Of a stretch of 64,000 nucleotides of DNA, positions 36,287 to 45,288 are shown piece by piece. The notes under the pieces are model-generated. The model saw only the letters and a program-made list of their open reading frames with translations, did not search any database and was not told the DNA's origin. The translations under genes and the position numbers were made by a program. Source of the DNA: Planctomycetota bacterium (GTDB lineage: Bacteria > Planctomycetota > SZUA-567 > H5-PLA8); contig JAOSKN010000003.1 in the NCBI GenBank assembly GCA_027493525.1, positions 434,001 to 498,000 on the forward strand, written 5' to 3'. Each line of letters opens with the position of its first letter. Position 1 is the first letter of the stretch.

Positions 36287-37255
36287 TTACCGCTCGATCC
36301 GGGCCGCGTTGAAGCGAATCTGGGAATTTTCGGGCCCCGCCGCCCGCCAGCCCGGATGAAGCTTGCCGTGCAGCGCCCGCGAGGGCTGCCCGTCGAAGAT
36401 CACGTCGCCGTTGACCAGGACCCGGACGTACGGCCCCAGGTGCTCCAGCCGCAAGCGATAGAAGCCCGCGCCGCCCTGGTTGACGGGGCGCGACTGGAGC
36501 AGTTCGGCGTCGGGGCCGTAGAGCACCAGTCCGTCGGCGGAGAGTTCCAGGAGCAGGCCGCGGGCGGGCTTGGCATTGGGACCGAAGGCCGGCGCTCCGC
36601 CGGCCTCGGCTTCGGCGAGGAAGACGGCCGCGTGCGAGCCCGCGCCGAGTTCGGGCGCGCTTACGTCCAGGTTGAAGGCCAGCGCGCCCTCCGCCGCGAT
36701 GCCGCGCTTGAGGTACACGCCGGCGGCTTCTCCGCCGTCGTTCGCCGGCTCATGGCGCAGCCCCTGCCCGTCGCCGCTCCACGCGCCCGCGCCGAGGAAT
36801 TCCCAGCCCTCGAGCTTCTCGCCTTGCAGCGGCGTCTCGTAGGCGACCTGCCCGTTCAGGCGCAGCCTGCGCGCGGCGGTCTGTTCGCGCATCAGCGCCC
36901 AGACGGCGCCGGCGGCGACGATGCCCACGAGCAGCACGCCGCCCAGCAGCCGCCAGAGCGTCCGGCGCCGCCCGAGGTCGGCGTCCATCAACACCATATT
37001 GAAGTGCGGCGGGGCGTCGGGCAGCTTGGCCACCACGGCCTCGCGGATCCGGCTCGTCAGTTCCGGCGAAGGCGCCTGCTTGCGCCAGTCGCGCGAACCG
37101 ACCAGCGTCGAGACGACCTCGTCGAGTTCCTCGCAGAAGCGTTTGAGTTCCGGATCGCGGCCGGCCGCGGCCTCCAGCCGGCGCTGCGCGCGCCGGTCCT
37201 GCCCGGTCAGGGCGCGGACGATCAGTTCCTGGAGCGTGGGGTCATGCGCCGCCAT
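36287..37255 (-). CDS. Membrane anti-sigma-like protein with ConA-like C-terminal domain
   Basis: The ATG shares one base with the sigma-factor stop (TGATG), so the two are translationally coupled. The 322-residue protein has a cytoplasmic helical N-terminal part (1-100) without Cys/His zinc ligands, one membrane helix (about 104-121, LWRLLGGVLLVGIVAAGAVWAL), and an extracytoplasmic beta domain (about 145-320) whose strands (GWEFLGAGAW, LAFNLDVSAPELGAGSHAAV, GFYRLRLEHLGPYVRVLVNG) resemble concanavalin-like or DUF1080 glycan-binding domains. It probably restrains the sigma factor and releases it on an external signal, perhaps a polysaccharide. Role inferred from the gene pair. Confidence 0.75.
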   Translation of the reverse strand: MAAHDPTLQELIVRALTGQDRRAQRRLEAAAGRDPELKRFCEELDEVVSTLVGSRDWRKQAPSPELTSRIREAVVAKLPDAPPHFNMVLMDADLGRRRTLWRLLGGVLLVGIVAAGAVWALMREQTAARRLRLNGQVAYETPLQGEKLEGWEFLGAGAWSGDGQGLRHEPANDGGEAAGVYLKRGIAAEGALAFNLDVSAPELGAGSHAAVFLAEAEAGGAPAFGPNAKPARGLLLELSADGLVLYGPDAELLQSRPVNQGGAGFYRLRLEHLGPYVRVLVNGDVIFDGQPSRALHGKLHPGWRAAGPENSQIRFNAARIER

Positions 37256-37914
37256 CAGGGCCGCTCCTTCAGCCGGTCGCGCAGTTTCCGCAACCCATAG
37301 TACACGCGAGAACGGAGCGTGCTTTCCGGATCGCCCGTGATTTGCGAGGCTTCTTCGTACGTGAAGCCGTCGAAGAGCGTCAGCACGATGATTTCACGGT
37401 GCAGCGGGGGCAGGTCGTCGAGCGCCTTGAGCACCCGCGCGCGGTCTTCCTTTTCGGCGGCCTTCTCGCTGGGATCCTGCGTCTCGGGCGAAAACTGCGG
37501 CGGGTTCCAGTCGCTCAGGTCGGTCTGGACTTCCAGTTCGCCGCGGCGCTTGCTGTTGCGCAGGGCGTTGAAGGCCGCATTGCGCGCGATGGTGAAGAGC
37601 CATGGGCGCACCGGCGAGCCCTTGCGGAAATCCTTGGCGTGCGTGATCACCCGCAGGAACGCCTCTTGCAGCAGGTCTTCCGGATCGAGCCGCCCCGCCA
37701 CCAGCCGCGCGAGAAACGAGAGCACCTTCTCGCTGTGCCGGCTGTAGAACTCGTCGAACGCCTCCCGATGCCCTTCCACGAGCGCGCGCAGGAGCACTTC
37801 GTCCTCCAGCCGCCGCCAGTTGGGTGCGCGCTGGCCGCCGAGTTGCGCAGGCCGGCCTTCGCCGCGCGCCGGAACGGCGGAGTCGTCGCCCACGGTCCGG
37901 GAGAGACCTTCCAA
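37255..37914 (-). CDS. ECF-type RNA polymerase sigma factor
   Basis: TTG 37914 is preferred because TAAGGAG lies 6 nt upstream; a TTG at 37932 has no ribosome-binding site and would place that sequence inside the gene. The product has about 219 residues. Region 2 is DEFYSRHSEKVLSFLARLV with DPEDLLQEAFLRVI and RPWLFTIARNAAFNALR. Region 4 is LPPLHREIIVLTLFDGFTYE followed by GDPESTLRSRVYYGLRKLR. An acidic linker rich in Glu separates them. The N-terminus is longer than usual (about 35 residues before region 2). It is coupled to the membrane anti-sigma-like gene. Confidence 0.9.
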   Translation of the reverse strand: MEGLSRTVGDDSAVPARGEGRPAQLGGQRAPNWRRLEDEVLLRALVEGHREAFDEFYSRHSEKVLSFLARLVAGRLDPEDLLQEAFLRVITHAKDFRKGSPVRPWLFTIARNAAFNALRNSKRRGELEVQTDLSDWNPPQFSPETQDPSEKAAEKEDRARVLKALDDLPPLHREIIVLTLFDGFTYEEASQITGDPESTLRSRVYYGLRKLRDRLKERP

Positions 37915-38181
37915 CAGGCGCTCCTTATTCAAAGGGGTTTCGCGGCTTGCCGGTGAGGCCCCGGGTGCGTATCGCTTAACCGCCCATCCTACCTCAAGTC
38001 ACCATCACCACGTGCAGGTTTTTCAAGGTCGCACACCGGCCCCGCCGTGAATCCGGTCCTGGGCTTCATCGCACCCTGTTGTAACGCGCTATCCCTTTAC
38101 GCACCAAGATGTTCATATCGCGAGATTTTCAACTTCTCCTTTATCGCTCGCGCCTTCGTGATACCTTGGCCGGCGGCATTC

Positions 38182-39198
38182 ATGTTTCGCGCCGATGACA
38201 TCCCCATGACCAGCCAACTGCACGGCGATCCCAACTATGCGCTGCTCGCCGCGGAGTCCATCCGCGAGCGGCTTGAACAGTTCGTCCAGGAAATCGACGG
38301 CGTCCGCCACCGCGCCAAAGAGGACATCGAGCACGTTCACCGCATGCGCGTGGCCAGCCGGCGCCTGCGCGCGTGCTTCGCGCTCTTCGAGGCCTGCCTG
38401 CCCGCGCCGGATTTCGCGAAGTGGACCAAGCCGCTGCGCCGGATCACCAAGCAGCTTGGCGCGGCGCGCGACGTGGACGTGCAGATCGATTTCCTCAACG
38501 GGTTCCTCAAGGAGTTCGCGGGCAAGAGCCACCGCCAGGGCATCGAGCGCCTGCTGCTGAGACTGGGCCAGCGCCGCGAGACGCTCCAGGCCGGCGTGCT
38601 CAAGGCGCTGGACAAGCTCGAAAAGAGCAAGCTGCTCGCCGAACTCGAACAGATGGTCCTGCAACTCCGCGTCCAGGCGAACCTGAAGGACGCCCAGATC
38701 AACGCGACCCCGGTTCGCGTCCGGGCGCGCGAGCTGATCGTCGCGCGGCTGGAGAACATGCTCGTCTTCGAGCCCTACGTCGAACAGGAGGAGAAGGGCG
38801 AGGAACTCCATCAGATGCGCATCGCCACCAAGCGCCTGCGCTACGCCATGGAGATCTTCAATCCCGCCTTCGACGGCCGGCTCAAGGAGTTCATCGAACC
38901 CGCCAAGAAGGTCCAGGCGCTGCTGGGCGACCTGCAGGACTGCGAGGTCTGGAGCGCCTTCATGCGCGAGTTCGAAGACGAGGAACGCCGGCGCACCCAG
39001 GAGTTCTTCGGCCACGTCCGTCCCATGGGTCGCGTGATCCCCGGCCTCCATTTCCTCGCGCGCAACCGCACCGAGCGGCGCAAGGAAATCTACGCGCAGT
39101 TCGTGGCCTTCTGGCTCGAACTGAACCTGGCCCAGACCTGGCGGCGGCTGCTGGCCGGCCTCGAAGAGCTGGCCCAAAGCCCCGCGCCGCAGCCTTGA
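38182..39198 (+). CDS. CHAD-domain protein
   Basis: ATG 38182 and ATG 38206 are both possible; neither has a strong Shine-Dalgarno sequence, and the longer frame from 38047 is not supported. The product has about 338 residues with two CHAD signatures: HVHRMRVASRRLRACF and, in the second half, LHQMRIATKRLRYAMEIF. Conserved His, Arg and Lys residues line the two four-helix bundles. CHAD domains bind inorganic polyphosphate. The next gene is a Ppx/GppA phosphatase, which acts on polyphosphate or pppGpp, so a joint polyphosphate role is likely. Confidence 0.9.
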   Translation: MFRADDIPMTSQLHGDPNYALLAAESIRERLEQFVQEIDGVRHRAKEDIEHVHRMRVASRRLRACFALFEACLPAPDFAKWTKPLRRITKQLGAARDVDVQIDFLNGFLKEFAGKSHRQGIERLLLRLGQRRETLQAGVLKALDKLEKSKLLAELEQMVLQLRVQANLKDAQINATPVRVRARELIVARLENMLVFEPYVEQEEKGEELHQMRIATKRLRYAMEIFNPAFDGRLKEFIEPAKKVQALLGDLQDCEVWSAFMREFEDEERRRTQEFFGHVRPMGRVIPGLHFLARNRTERRKEIYAQFVAFWLELNLAQTWRRLLAGLEELAQSPAPQP

Positions 39199-39357
39199 TT
39201 GGTTTTCCATGTTTCCAACCCAACGATGAAGCTGCCGTGAAGGCCACGGGAAGGCCGCGTAACGCGGCAAAGCTTTTCCACATTCTTGCAGCAATTCGTT
39301 TTGAAGCCTCGAAAGGCAAGTACAATGCCCGCGGGTGGACGGTGGGGCGGTCGGACG

Positions 39358-40970
39358 ATGGCCAGGGGCGCGCTCGACGTGGCGGATTCGGTAGTCGCGT
39401 TCATCGACCTTGGCACCAATTCCGTGCGCCTCCTCGTGGTGCGCCTCAATCCCAACGCCTCCTACACGGTCCTCGCGCGCGATAAGGAAACGGTGCGCCT
39501 TGGCGAGGGCGAATTCGCCGGCAACAGGCTCCAGGCCGAGGCCATGCAGCGCGCGATTCTCGTCTGCGCCAAGTTTGTCCACGTCGCCCAGTCGCTTGGG
39601 GCGGGGGAGGTTCACGCGGTGGCCACCGCCGCGACCCGCGAAGCGCGCAACCGCGGCGATTTCGTCCGCAAGCTGCGCAAGCAGGCCGGGCTCGAAATGC
39701 ACGTCATCTCGGGCAAGGAAGAGGCGCGCCTGATCTACCTCGGCGTCGCCGGCGGGCTGAACCTCGGCGCCAAGTCCGGCCTCTTCGTGGACATCGGCGG
39801 CGGGAGCACCGAGGTCATCGTCGGCACTCAGGACGAGTACGCCTATCTCGACACCATGCGCCTCGGCGCGATCCGGCTGACCAGCCGCTTCTTCAAGCCC
39901 GACGAGGAAGGGCCGGTCACCGACCGCAAATACGCCATGCTCCAGCGGCACATCCGTGACGCCGCCGTGCGCGTGTTCCAGAAGCTGCGCCAGCTTCCCG
40001 TCGACACGGTCATCGCCAGCAGCGGCACCGCCGAGAGCGTCGCGCAGGTCGCTTCGCTGAAGTTCCGCGGCCGGGCGCTGGATCCGGAAGACGTGCTGCC
40101 CGCGAGCCTCGTCGCCAAGACCGTGCAGTACCTGCGCTCGCTCTCGATCCGCGAGCGGCGCAAGGTTCCGGGGCTCAACCCCAGCGCGCCGACATCATCG
40201 TCGCCGGCGCGGCGATCCTCGACACCATCCTCCAGGACCTCAAGCTCCCCGAGTTCCGCATCAGCGACCGCGGCTTGCAGGACGGGCTGCTCGTCGATTA
40301 CCTCAACCGTCACGAGCATCTCGCGCCCTTCCGCGCGCTGCCCGCGCGCGAGTTGAGCGTGCTGCGCCTGGGGCGGCTCTGCGGCTTCGACGAGGCCCAC
40401 GCCCGAACCGTGGCGCGCCTGGCCTTCGGGCTCTTCGATTCGGCGCGCCTCGCCGGATTGCACCGGCTCGGCGACGACGACCGCGAACTGCTTGGCTACG
40501 CCGCGCTGCTCCACGATTGCGGCATGTTCCTCTCGCACACCAACCACCAGGCCCACTCGTACTATTTCATCCACAACGCCGATCTGCTCGGTTTCGACCA
40601 GGACGAACTGGACGTCATCGCCACGACCGCGCTCTACCACCGGAAGCCCGCGCCCAGGCCGTCGCATCCCGAGTTCGCCGCGCTCACCAAGGGCCAGCAG
40701 GCGCGCGTCCGCGTACTGGCCGCCCTGCTGCGCCTCGCCGAGAGCCTCGACCGCAGCCACGCCGGCCTGGTCGAGCGCGTCGCGCTCCGCCCGGCCGAAC
40801 GCAAGACCGTGGTTCTCGAGATCGACGGCGGGCTGGACTGCACCCTGGAAGTCTGGGGCGTCCAGAGCCAGGACAAGGCCTTCCGCAAGGTCTTCGGACG
40901 CGACCTGATCGTCGAGCGCGTCTCCGAACGCAAGGCGCCGATCCAGGCGCCCGAGCGCCTGCTCGGGTGA
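39358..40970 (+). CDS. Ppx/GppA phosphatase with C-terminal HD domain (frame broken at 40179-40182)
   Basis: ATG 39358 is preferred because a possible promoter (TTTTGA at 39299, TACAAT at 39321) overlaps the earlier ATG at 39325. The ASKHA part has phosphate-1 FIDLGTNSVRLLVV, the TAATREARN segment, ISGKEEARLIYLGV and phosphate-2 FVDIGGGSTEV. After KVPGLNP the frame changes at a four-C run. One added C gives QRADIIVAGAAILDTIL, the normal Ppx continuation. The second part has an HD-type domain (LLHDCGMFLSHTNHQAHSYY). The product is about 537 residues, the length of exopolyphosphatases with an HD domain. It would degrade polyphosphate or pppGpp. Confidence 0.88.
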
Positions 40971-41062
40971 TGTTTATGGCTTGTTCCATGCCTGCTTTCT
41001 CCAAAGAGCGGGCTCGTGCGCCTGCATGAGCCCAGGTTTGGGAAAAATCCAAGCGCGTCCGA

Positions 41063-41092
41063 TTGGCTATTTAGACCGTGTTACGGTATAAT
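41063..41092 (+). promoter_or_regulatory. Promoter of the metallophosphoesterase gene
   Basis: TTGGCT (41063-41068) and a perfect TATAAT (41087-41092) are 18 nt apart. The ATG at 41099 lies only 6 nt past the -10 box and has no separate ribosome-binding site, so transcription would start at or next to the start codon, as in leaderless mRNAs. Confidence 0.7.
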
Positions 41093-41098
41093 AGGCGG

Positions 41099-43503
41099 AT
41101 GCAGACCCAGAACCCGCGTCCGCCTCGGGGTGCCCGAACCCTTTGCGTTCCGCAGCTCGAGCTGGACGACTTCGACCTCGGCTGGCTCACGCCGGCCGAT
41201 TTCGCCTTCGCGGTGGTCACGGACACCCACGCTCGGGGGAAGGGCGGGTACTTCATCGACCGGAAGTGCTTCGAGCCGGGCATGATCCGGCAGAGCTGGC
41301 GCGAACGGCCGGAGATCAACCACTGCCGCGCGCGCAAGGCGTACGACCAGGTAAATCGCAGCGGCGCGGATTTCCTGCTCCATCTGGGCGACATGACTTC
41401 CGGGCATCCCCCGGGCCGCGGGTGGCTTAAAGAGGCCCGCCACGCACTGCGGCTCCTGGGCCGGCTGAAGATCCCGTACCGCCTCGTCGCGGGGAACCAC
41501 GACATCGGGAACAAGTACACCTTCGATCGCGGCGGCGTCAACCTCCACGGGATCATGGCCAATCCGGTCAACGTGGCCGCATACCGCAAGACCTTCGGCG
41601 AGCCGTACTTTGCCTTTCGGCACAAGGGTTCGCTCTTCGTGGTCTTATGCGACGGACTGCTGAACTCCGGCGAGCCGCTTGAACTGAAGCAATGGGCCTG
41701 GCTGGAGACCCTGCTCGCCCGCGAAGCCCGCCGCGTGAAGAACGTCGTCTGCGCCTGGCACGCGCTGCCCTACTGGAACACCCCCGCCGATCTGCAGCGC
41801 GTCAACTACGAGGTGGTCGACCAGCCCGCCCGCGCGCGGATCCTGGATCTCTGCGCGCGCCACGGCGTCCGCGCGATCCTGACCGGGCACACGCACTGGG
41901 AGATCCTCAACCGGCACGCCGGCACGTGGCTTTTTACGGCGCATTCGACCGCCTTTACGCGCAACGGCTCGTTCTTTTTCTATCCCGAACTTCCCAGCGC
42001 CGTCGATCCGGCGAAGGCCGGCTGGTATCTGATGCGCGTGCGGGGCAGGCGCATCGCGCGGCATTTCACCCGCATGGTCGACCTGCTCCCCGACGCCGAG
42101 GCGCGCCAGCGCGGGCGCGCTCCGGCTCCGCGCCGGCTGATGACCCTTCAGGCCGCCGAGGGCCGCCCGGCGAACCTCGCGCTGACCGTCCCGCCCATCT
42201 GGGAGCGCCTCTCCGACGGGCATCCCGAGTGGCCCATCGCGGGGCTGCGGGAGCCGCCCGCCGCCTGGCCGGACTCGATGCGGGCGCAGATGGCCTGGCG
42301 CTCCAAGCGCCTCTTCCAGCGCAGCAAGCAATGCCTGCTCGTCGAATTCCCGCGCGTCGAGCGCCTCGATCAGCTCGTCCTTACGCCCGACGACGGGGGC
42401 TTTCCGGGCCGCTACGAGATCCTCACCAGCCTCGACGGCGCGCGCTGGCAGTGCGCGCTGCGCGCCGAGCCGCGGCCGGGCCCGGAGCCCGCCGCGCACG
42501 CGCTGGGCGGCGTGAAGGCCCGCTTCATCCAGTACCACGTCTACGAACTGTCCAGCGGGCAAGTGGGGTTGCGCGGCTTCGAGTGCTTCAATGCGGACGG
42601 CGTGAACGTGGCCCTGAAGCGGCTTGGCGCGCGCGCCACGGCCAGCACCCGCGACGGCATCCGGGAGAGCGCCAAGAACACGCTCCCGCTCTCGCACGCC
42701 TTCGACCTGAACCCCGCCGTGCTGCGCGTCGCCGAGGAAGCCACGGCCTGGGAAGCGGTCGAACCGTTGCCCGGCGCCCTCGCGCTCGACCGGCTCGTCG
42801 AAGAGACCGTCGCGCATGCCGCGCAGGAAGGCCTGCGCGTTTGCGTCGTGGTGAGCGGGAGGCACGCGGGCTTGCCCGCCCGGTCGAGCGAGCGCTCCTT
42901 TCGAACCTACGTGCGCCTGCTGGCGGAGAAGTTGAGCGCGGCGAAGCTGTGGGAACTCGATGGCGCCCCGGCCCAAGTCAAGACCGCGCAGGCCGAGATC
43001 CGCCGCCTTGTGCCCGGCGCGCGCTTCGTCCCGCGCTCCGGCGCCGGGAGCTTCGTCCAGCGGCCGCCATTTGCCTCCGCGCGCGACCCGGTCCCCGCCA
43101 AGGCGCTCCTGCGGGAGGCGGCGCGGCTCATAACCCGGCCCGGCGGCATGCCCTGCTATTCGCTGCGCCCGGGGATGGGCTCCTCGACGAATTCGAGAAC
43201 CCCATGTACGCCTTCTACGCCTTGCGTACGCTGGCCACCGTCCTGGCCGGCGCACGGCCCGCGGCGGCGGAGTGCGAGGTTCCGGAGGGCGTCGAAGTCG
43301 AGGGGTTGCGAGGACCGAACGGCCGCTTGCTCCTGCTGCACGCGGAGCGCCCGCGCGAGGTGGTCCTGAAACTGGCCGCCGCGCCGCGCGAAGCCGTTCT
43401 CGCCGACCCGCTTTCCGCGACCACCCAGGCGCTGCGCCCGCGGGGCCGAGTCCTTCCGGGCCTGCGGCTACCGGATTATCCCGTGGTCCTGCGGCTGAAA
43501 TAG
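41099..43503 (+). CDS. Calcineurin-like metallophosphoesterase with discoidin-like C-terminal part (frame broken at 43171-43174)
   Basis: ATG 41099 follows the promoter directly. The phosphoesterase motifs are in order: TDTHARG (Asp/His), LHLGDMTSG, VAGNHDIG, WHALPYW and LTGHTHWE, giving the usual di-metal set within the first 270 residues. After a linker comes an F5/8 type C-like region (VERLDQLVLTPDD, RYEILTSLDGARW, KARFIQYHVYEL), then an unrecognised C-terminal domain. Near residue 690 the frame changes in CGCCCGGGGATGG; one added G gives GDGLLDEFENPMYAFYALRT and the product runs to 43503, about 801 residues. No signal peptide was seen. The substrate is unknown. Confidence 0.8.
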
Positions 43504-43523
43504 CGCGGCTTTGCGTCGTCCGG

Positions 43524-45284
43524 CTATTCTTCTGCGGTTTTTGCTTCTTCGGTCTTGGCCTCGACCGTCTTGGCTTCGGAGGTCTTCTGCTCTTCCGGCG
43601 GCGCCGGCGGCGGGGCGTCCTTCTTCTTGACCTTGAGCAACTCGATGTCGAAGACGAGCGTGGCCTTGCCGGGGATCTTCTCGCCCGAGCCCGCGTCGCC
43701 GTATCCCAGCTCCGGAGGGATGACCAGCTTGCGCTTGCCGCCGACTTTCATCCCGGGCACGCCCTGGTCCCAGCCCTTGATGACCGGGCCCAGGCCGATG
43801 GTGAACTTGAACGGTTCGTTCCCGTGCGCCGCGCTGCTGTCGAAGGTCGAGCCGTCCTGCTGCAGCATCCCGGTGTAGAGCACCTCCACCTCGTCGCCTT
43901 CCGCGGCCTCTTCGCCCTCGCCTTCCTTCAGCTCCGCCCACTGCAGCCCGCCGTCCTTCTTCTCGAGCACCGCGCTCTCGGGGACCTTTTCGCCCACCAG
44001 GTCTTCCTTCTTCAGTTCCTTGTTCTTGAAGAGCTTGGCGGCGTCGGGGCGGAGCTTCTTGAAACTCGCGTCGTCGATGACGTAGAAGAACTTCTGGAAG
44101 CGCAACTGGGCCTGTTCGGCTTTCTTCTCGCCCTCAGGCGTCTTCTCCTGGGGCTCTTTCTCGCTCTCGCCGGTCTTCGCCTCGGTCTTCTCGGCCTTAT
44201 CCTTCGCGTCCTCGTCGATGGCCGGGTCGTACTGCGCGAAGGCGGCCATGTACCGGTTGTGGGACGTCTCCTTCTCGTTGCCTTCCTCCTTGCCTTCCGC
44301 CTTGCCGGGCTCGTCGGACTCCACCGAGATTTCGCCGAAGAAGAGGAAATAGCGCTGGCCGTCCTTCAACGAGACCTCGATGTGCCCTTCGTTGCCGTAG
44401 AGCTGCACGGCGTCCTCCTGCTGGATGGGATAGAAGCCGCGCTTCATCAGGAGCTGCTGCTCGAAGGGCTGCACGTCCACCAGGCGCAGGCCGGTGAGTT
44501 CCGTCAGCATCGCCCCGATGGTGTCCTGATCCACGACCTTCTCGTCGGGCGTGTTCGGGGAGGTCCACTGGTCCACGCCCTGGGGCTTCTGGAACACCGT
44601 CTCCGAGCGCATCTTCACCACTTCCTTGATGGTGCGCTTGGTCTCGTCGATGGAGTAATCCTTGATCCCGATTTCCCGGACGTCGTAGCGGTTGAGCTTC
44701 AGGAAGTCGGTCTCGACCCAGTCCTTGAAGCGCGTGCTGATATCGACGTTGAGCTTGGCGGTGTAGACCTCGTCGCTGCCGGCCTCGCGCACGTAGCGGA
44801 CCCCGGACTGCGAGGTCTCCTTGCCGACGATCAGGTCCACCAGCACCGCGCCGCCTTCGTCCTTGAGCGTGATGCGCCGGCCGCGCGCGTCCTCCCTAAG
44901 GCCTTCCTTAAGCGGGTCGGCGACGCCGAACTCGGCGAACTGTTCGGGGCTGTTCGAGACCAGCGGCCCGCGCGGCACGTTCAGCACGCCGCCGGCGGTC
45001 TCGCCCACGCGCGTGCCGGCATCGGCTGGGTAGTCGTAATGGCTGGGGATGATCCACTTGCCGGCCTTCTTGGCGACCTCGAAGAGCTTCGGCGCCTTGG
45101 CGTCCGAGTCCCAGGATTCCACGTGCAGCAGCGCGATATTCTCGGGCTTGACCGTCTCCCCGCCGCGCGTGAGCAGCGTGCCGGCCCGGTCGTCCACAGC
45201 CGATTCTGCCGCCGTGCGCGGCCACCACGTCCAGGCGGTGGTTCCCACCGCCAACAGGATGCAGACGAGCGCCAGTTCCCGCAT
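43524..45284 (-). CDS. DUF4340 protein fused to an FKBP-type peptidyl-prolyl isomerase
   Basis: ATG 45284 has GGAGGAG upstream and starts 4 nt after the preceding stop. The 586-residue protein has an N-terminal membrane anchor (LALVCILLAVGTTAWTW), a DUF4340-like body (about 40-360, two similar lobes), a long Lys/Glu-rich linker (about 355-385), a segment with AQLRFQKFFYVID, and a C-terminal FKBP domain (about 460-560; VLYTGMLQQDGSTFDSS, GLGPVIKGWDQGVPGMKVGG, IPPELGYGD) followed by an EAKT-rich tail. FKBP active-site aromatic residues are present. DUF4340 proteins usually accompany GldF/GldG-like ABC systems, as here. The FKBP fusion suggests a folding role outside the membrane. Confidence 0.88.
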   Translation of the reverse strand: MRELALVCILLAVGTTAWTWWPRTAAESAVDDRAGTLLTRGGETVKPENIALLHVESWDSDAKAPKLFEVAKKAGKWIIPSHYDYPADAGTRVGETAGGVLNVPRGPLVSNSPEQFAEFGVADPLKEGLREDARGRRITLKDEGGAVLVDLIVGKETSQSGVRYVREAGSDEVYTAKLNVDISTRFKDWVETDFLKLNRYDVREIGIKDYSIDETKRTIKEVVKMRSETVFQKPQGVDQWTSPNTPDEKVVDQDTIGAMLTELTGLRLVDVQPFEQQLLMKRGFYPIQQEDAVQLYGNEGHIEVSLKDGQRYFLFFGEISVESDEPGKAEGKEEGNEKETSHNRYMAAFAQYDPAIDEDAKDKAEKTEAKTGESEKEPQEKTPEGEKKAEQAQLRFQKFFYVIDDASFKKLRPDAAKLFKNKELKKEDLVGEKVPESAVLEKKDGGLQWAELKEGEGEEAAEGDEVEVLYTGMLQQDGSTFDSSAAHGNEPFKFTIGLGPVIKGWDQGVPGMKVGGKRKLVIPPELGYGDAGSGEKIPGKATLVFDIELLKVKKKDAPPPAPPEEQKTSEAKTVEAKTEEAKTAEE

Positions 45285-45288
45285 CTTC

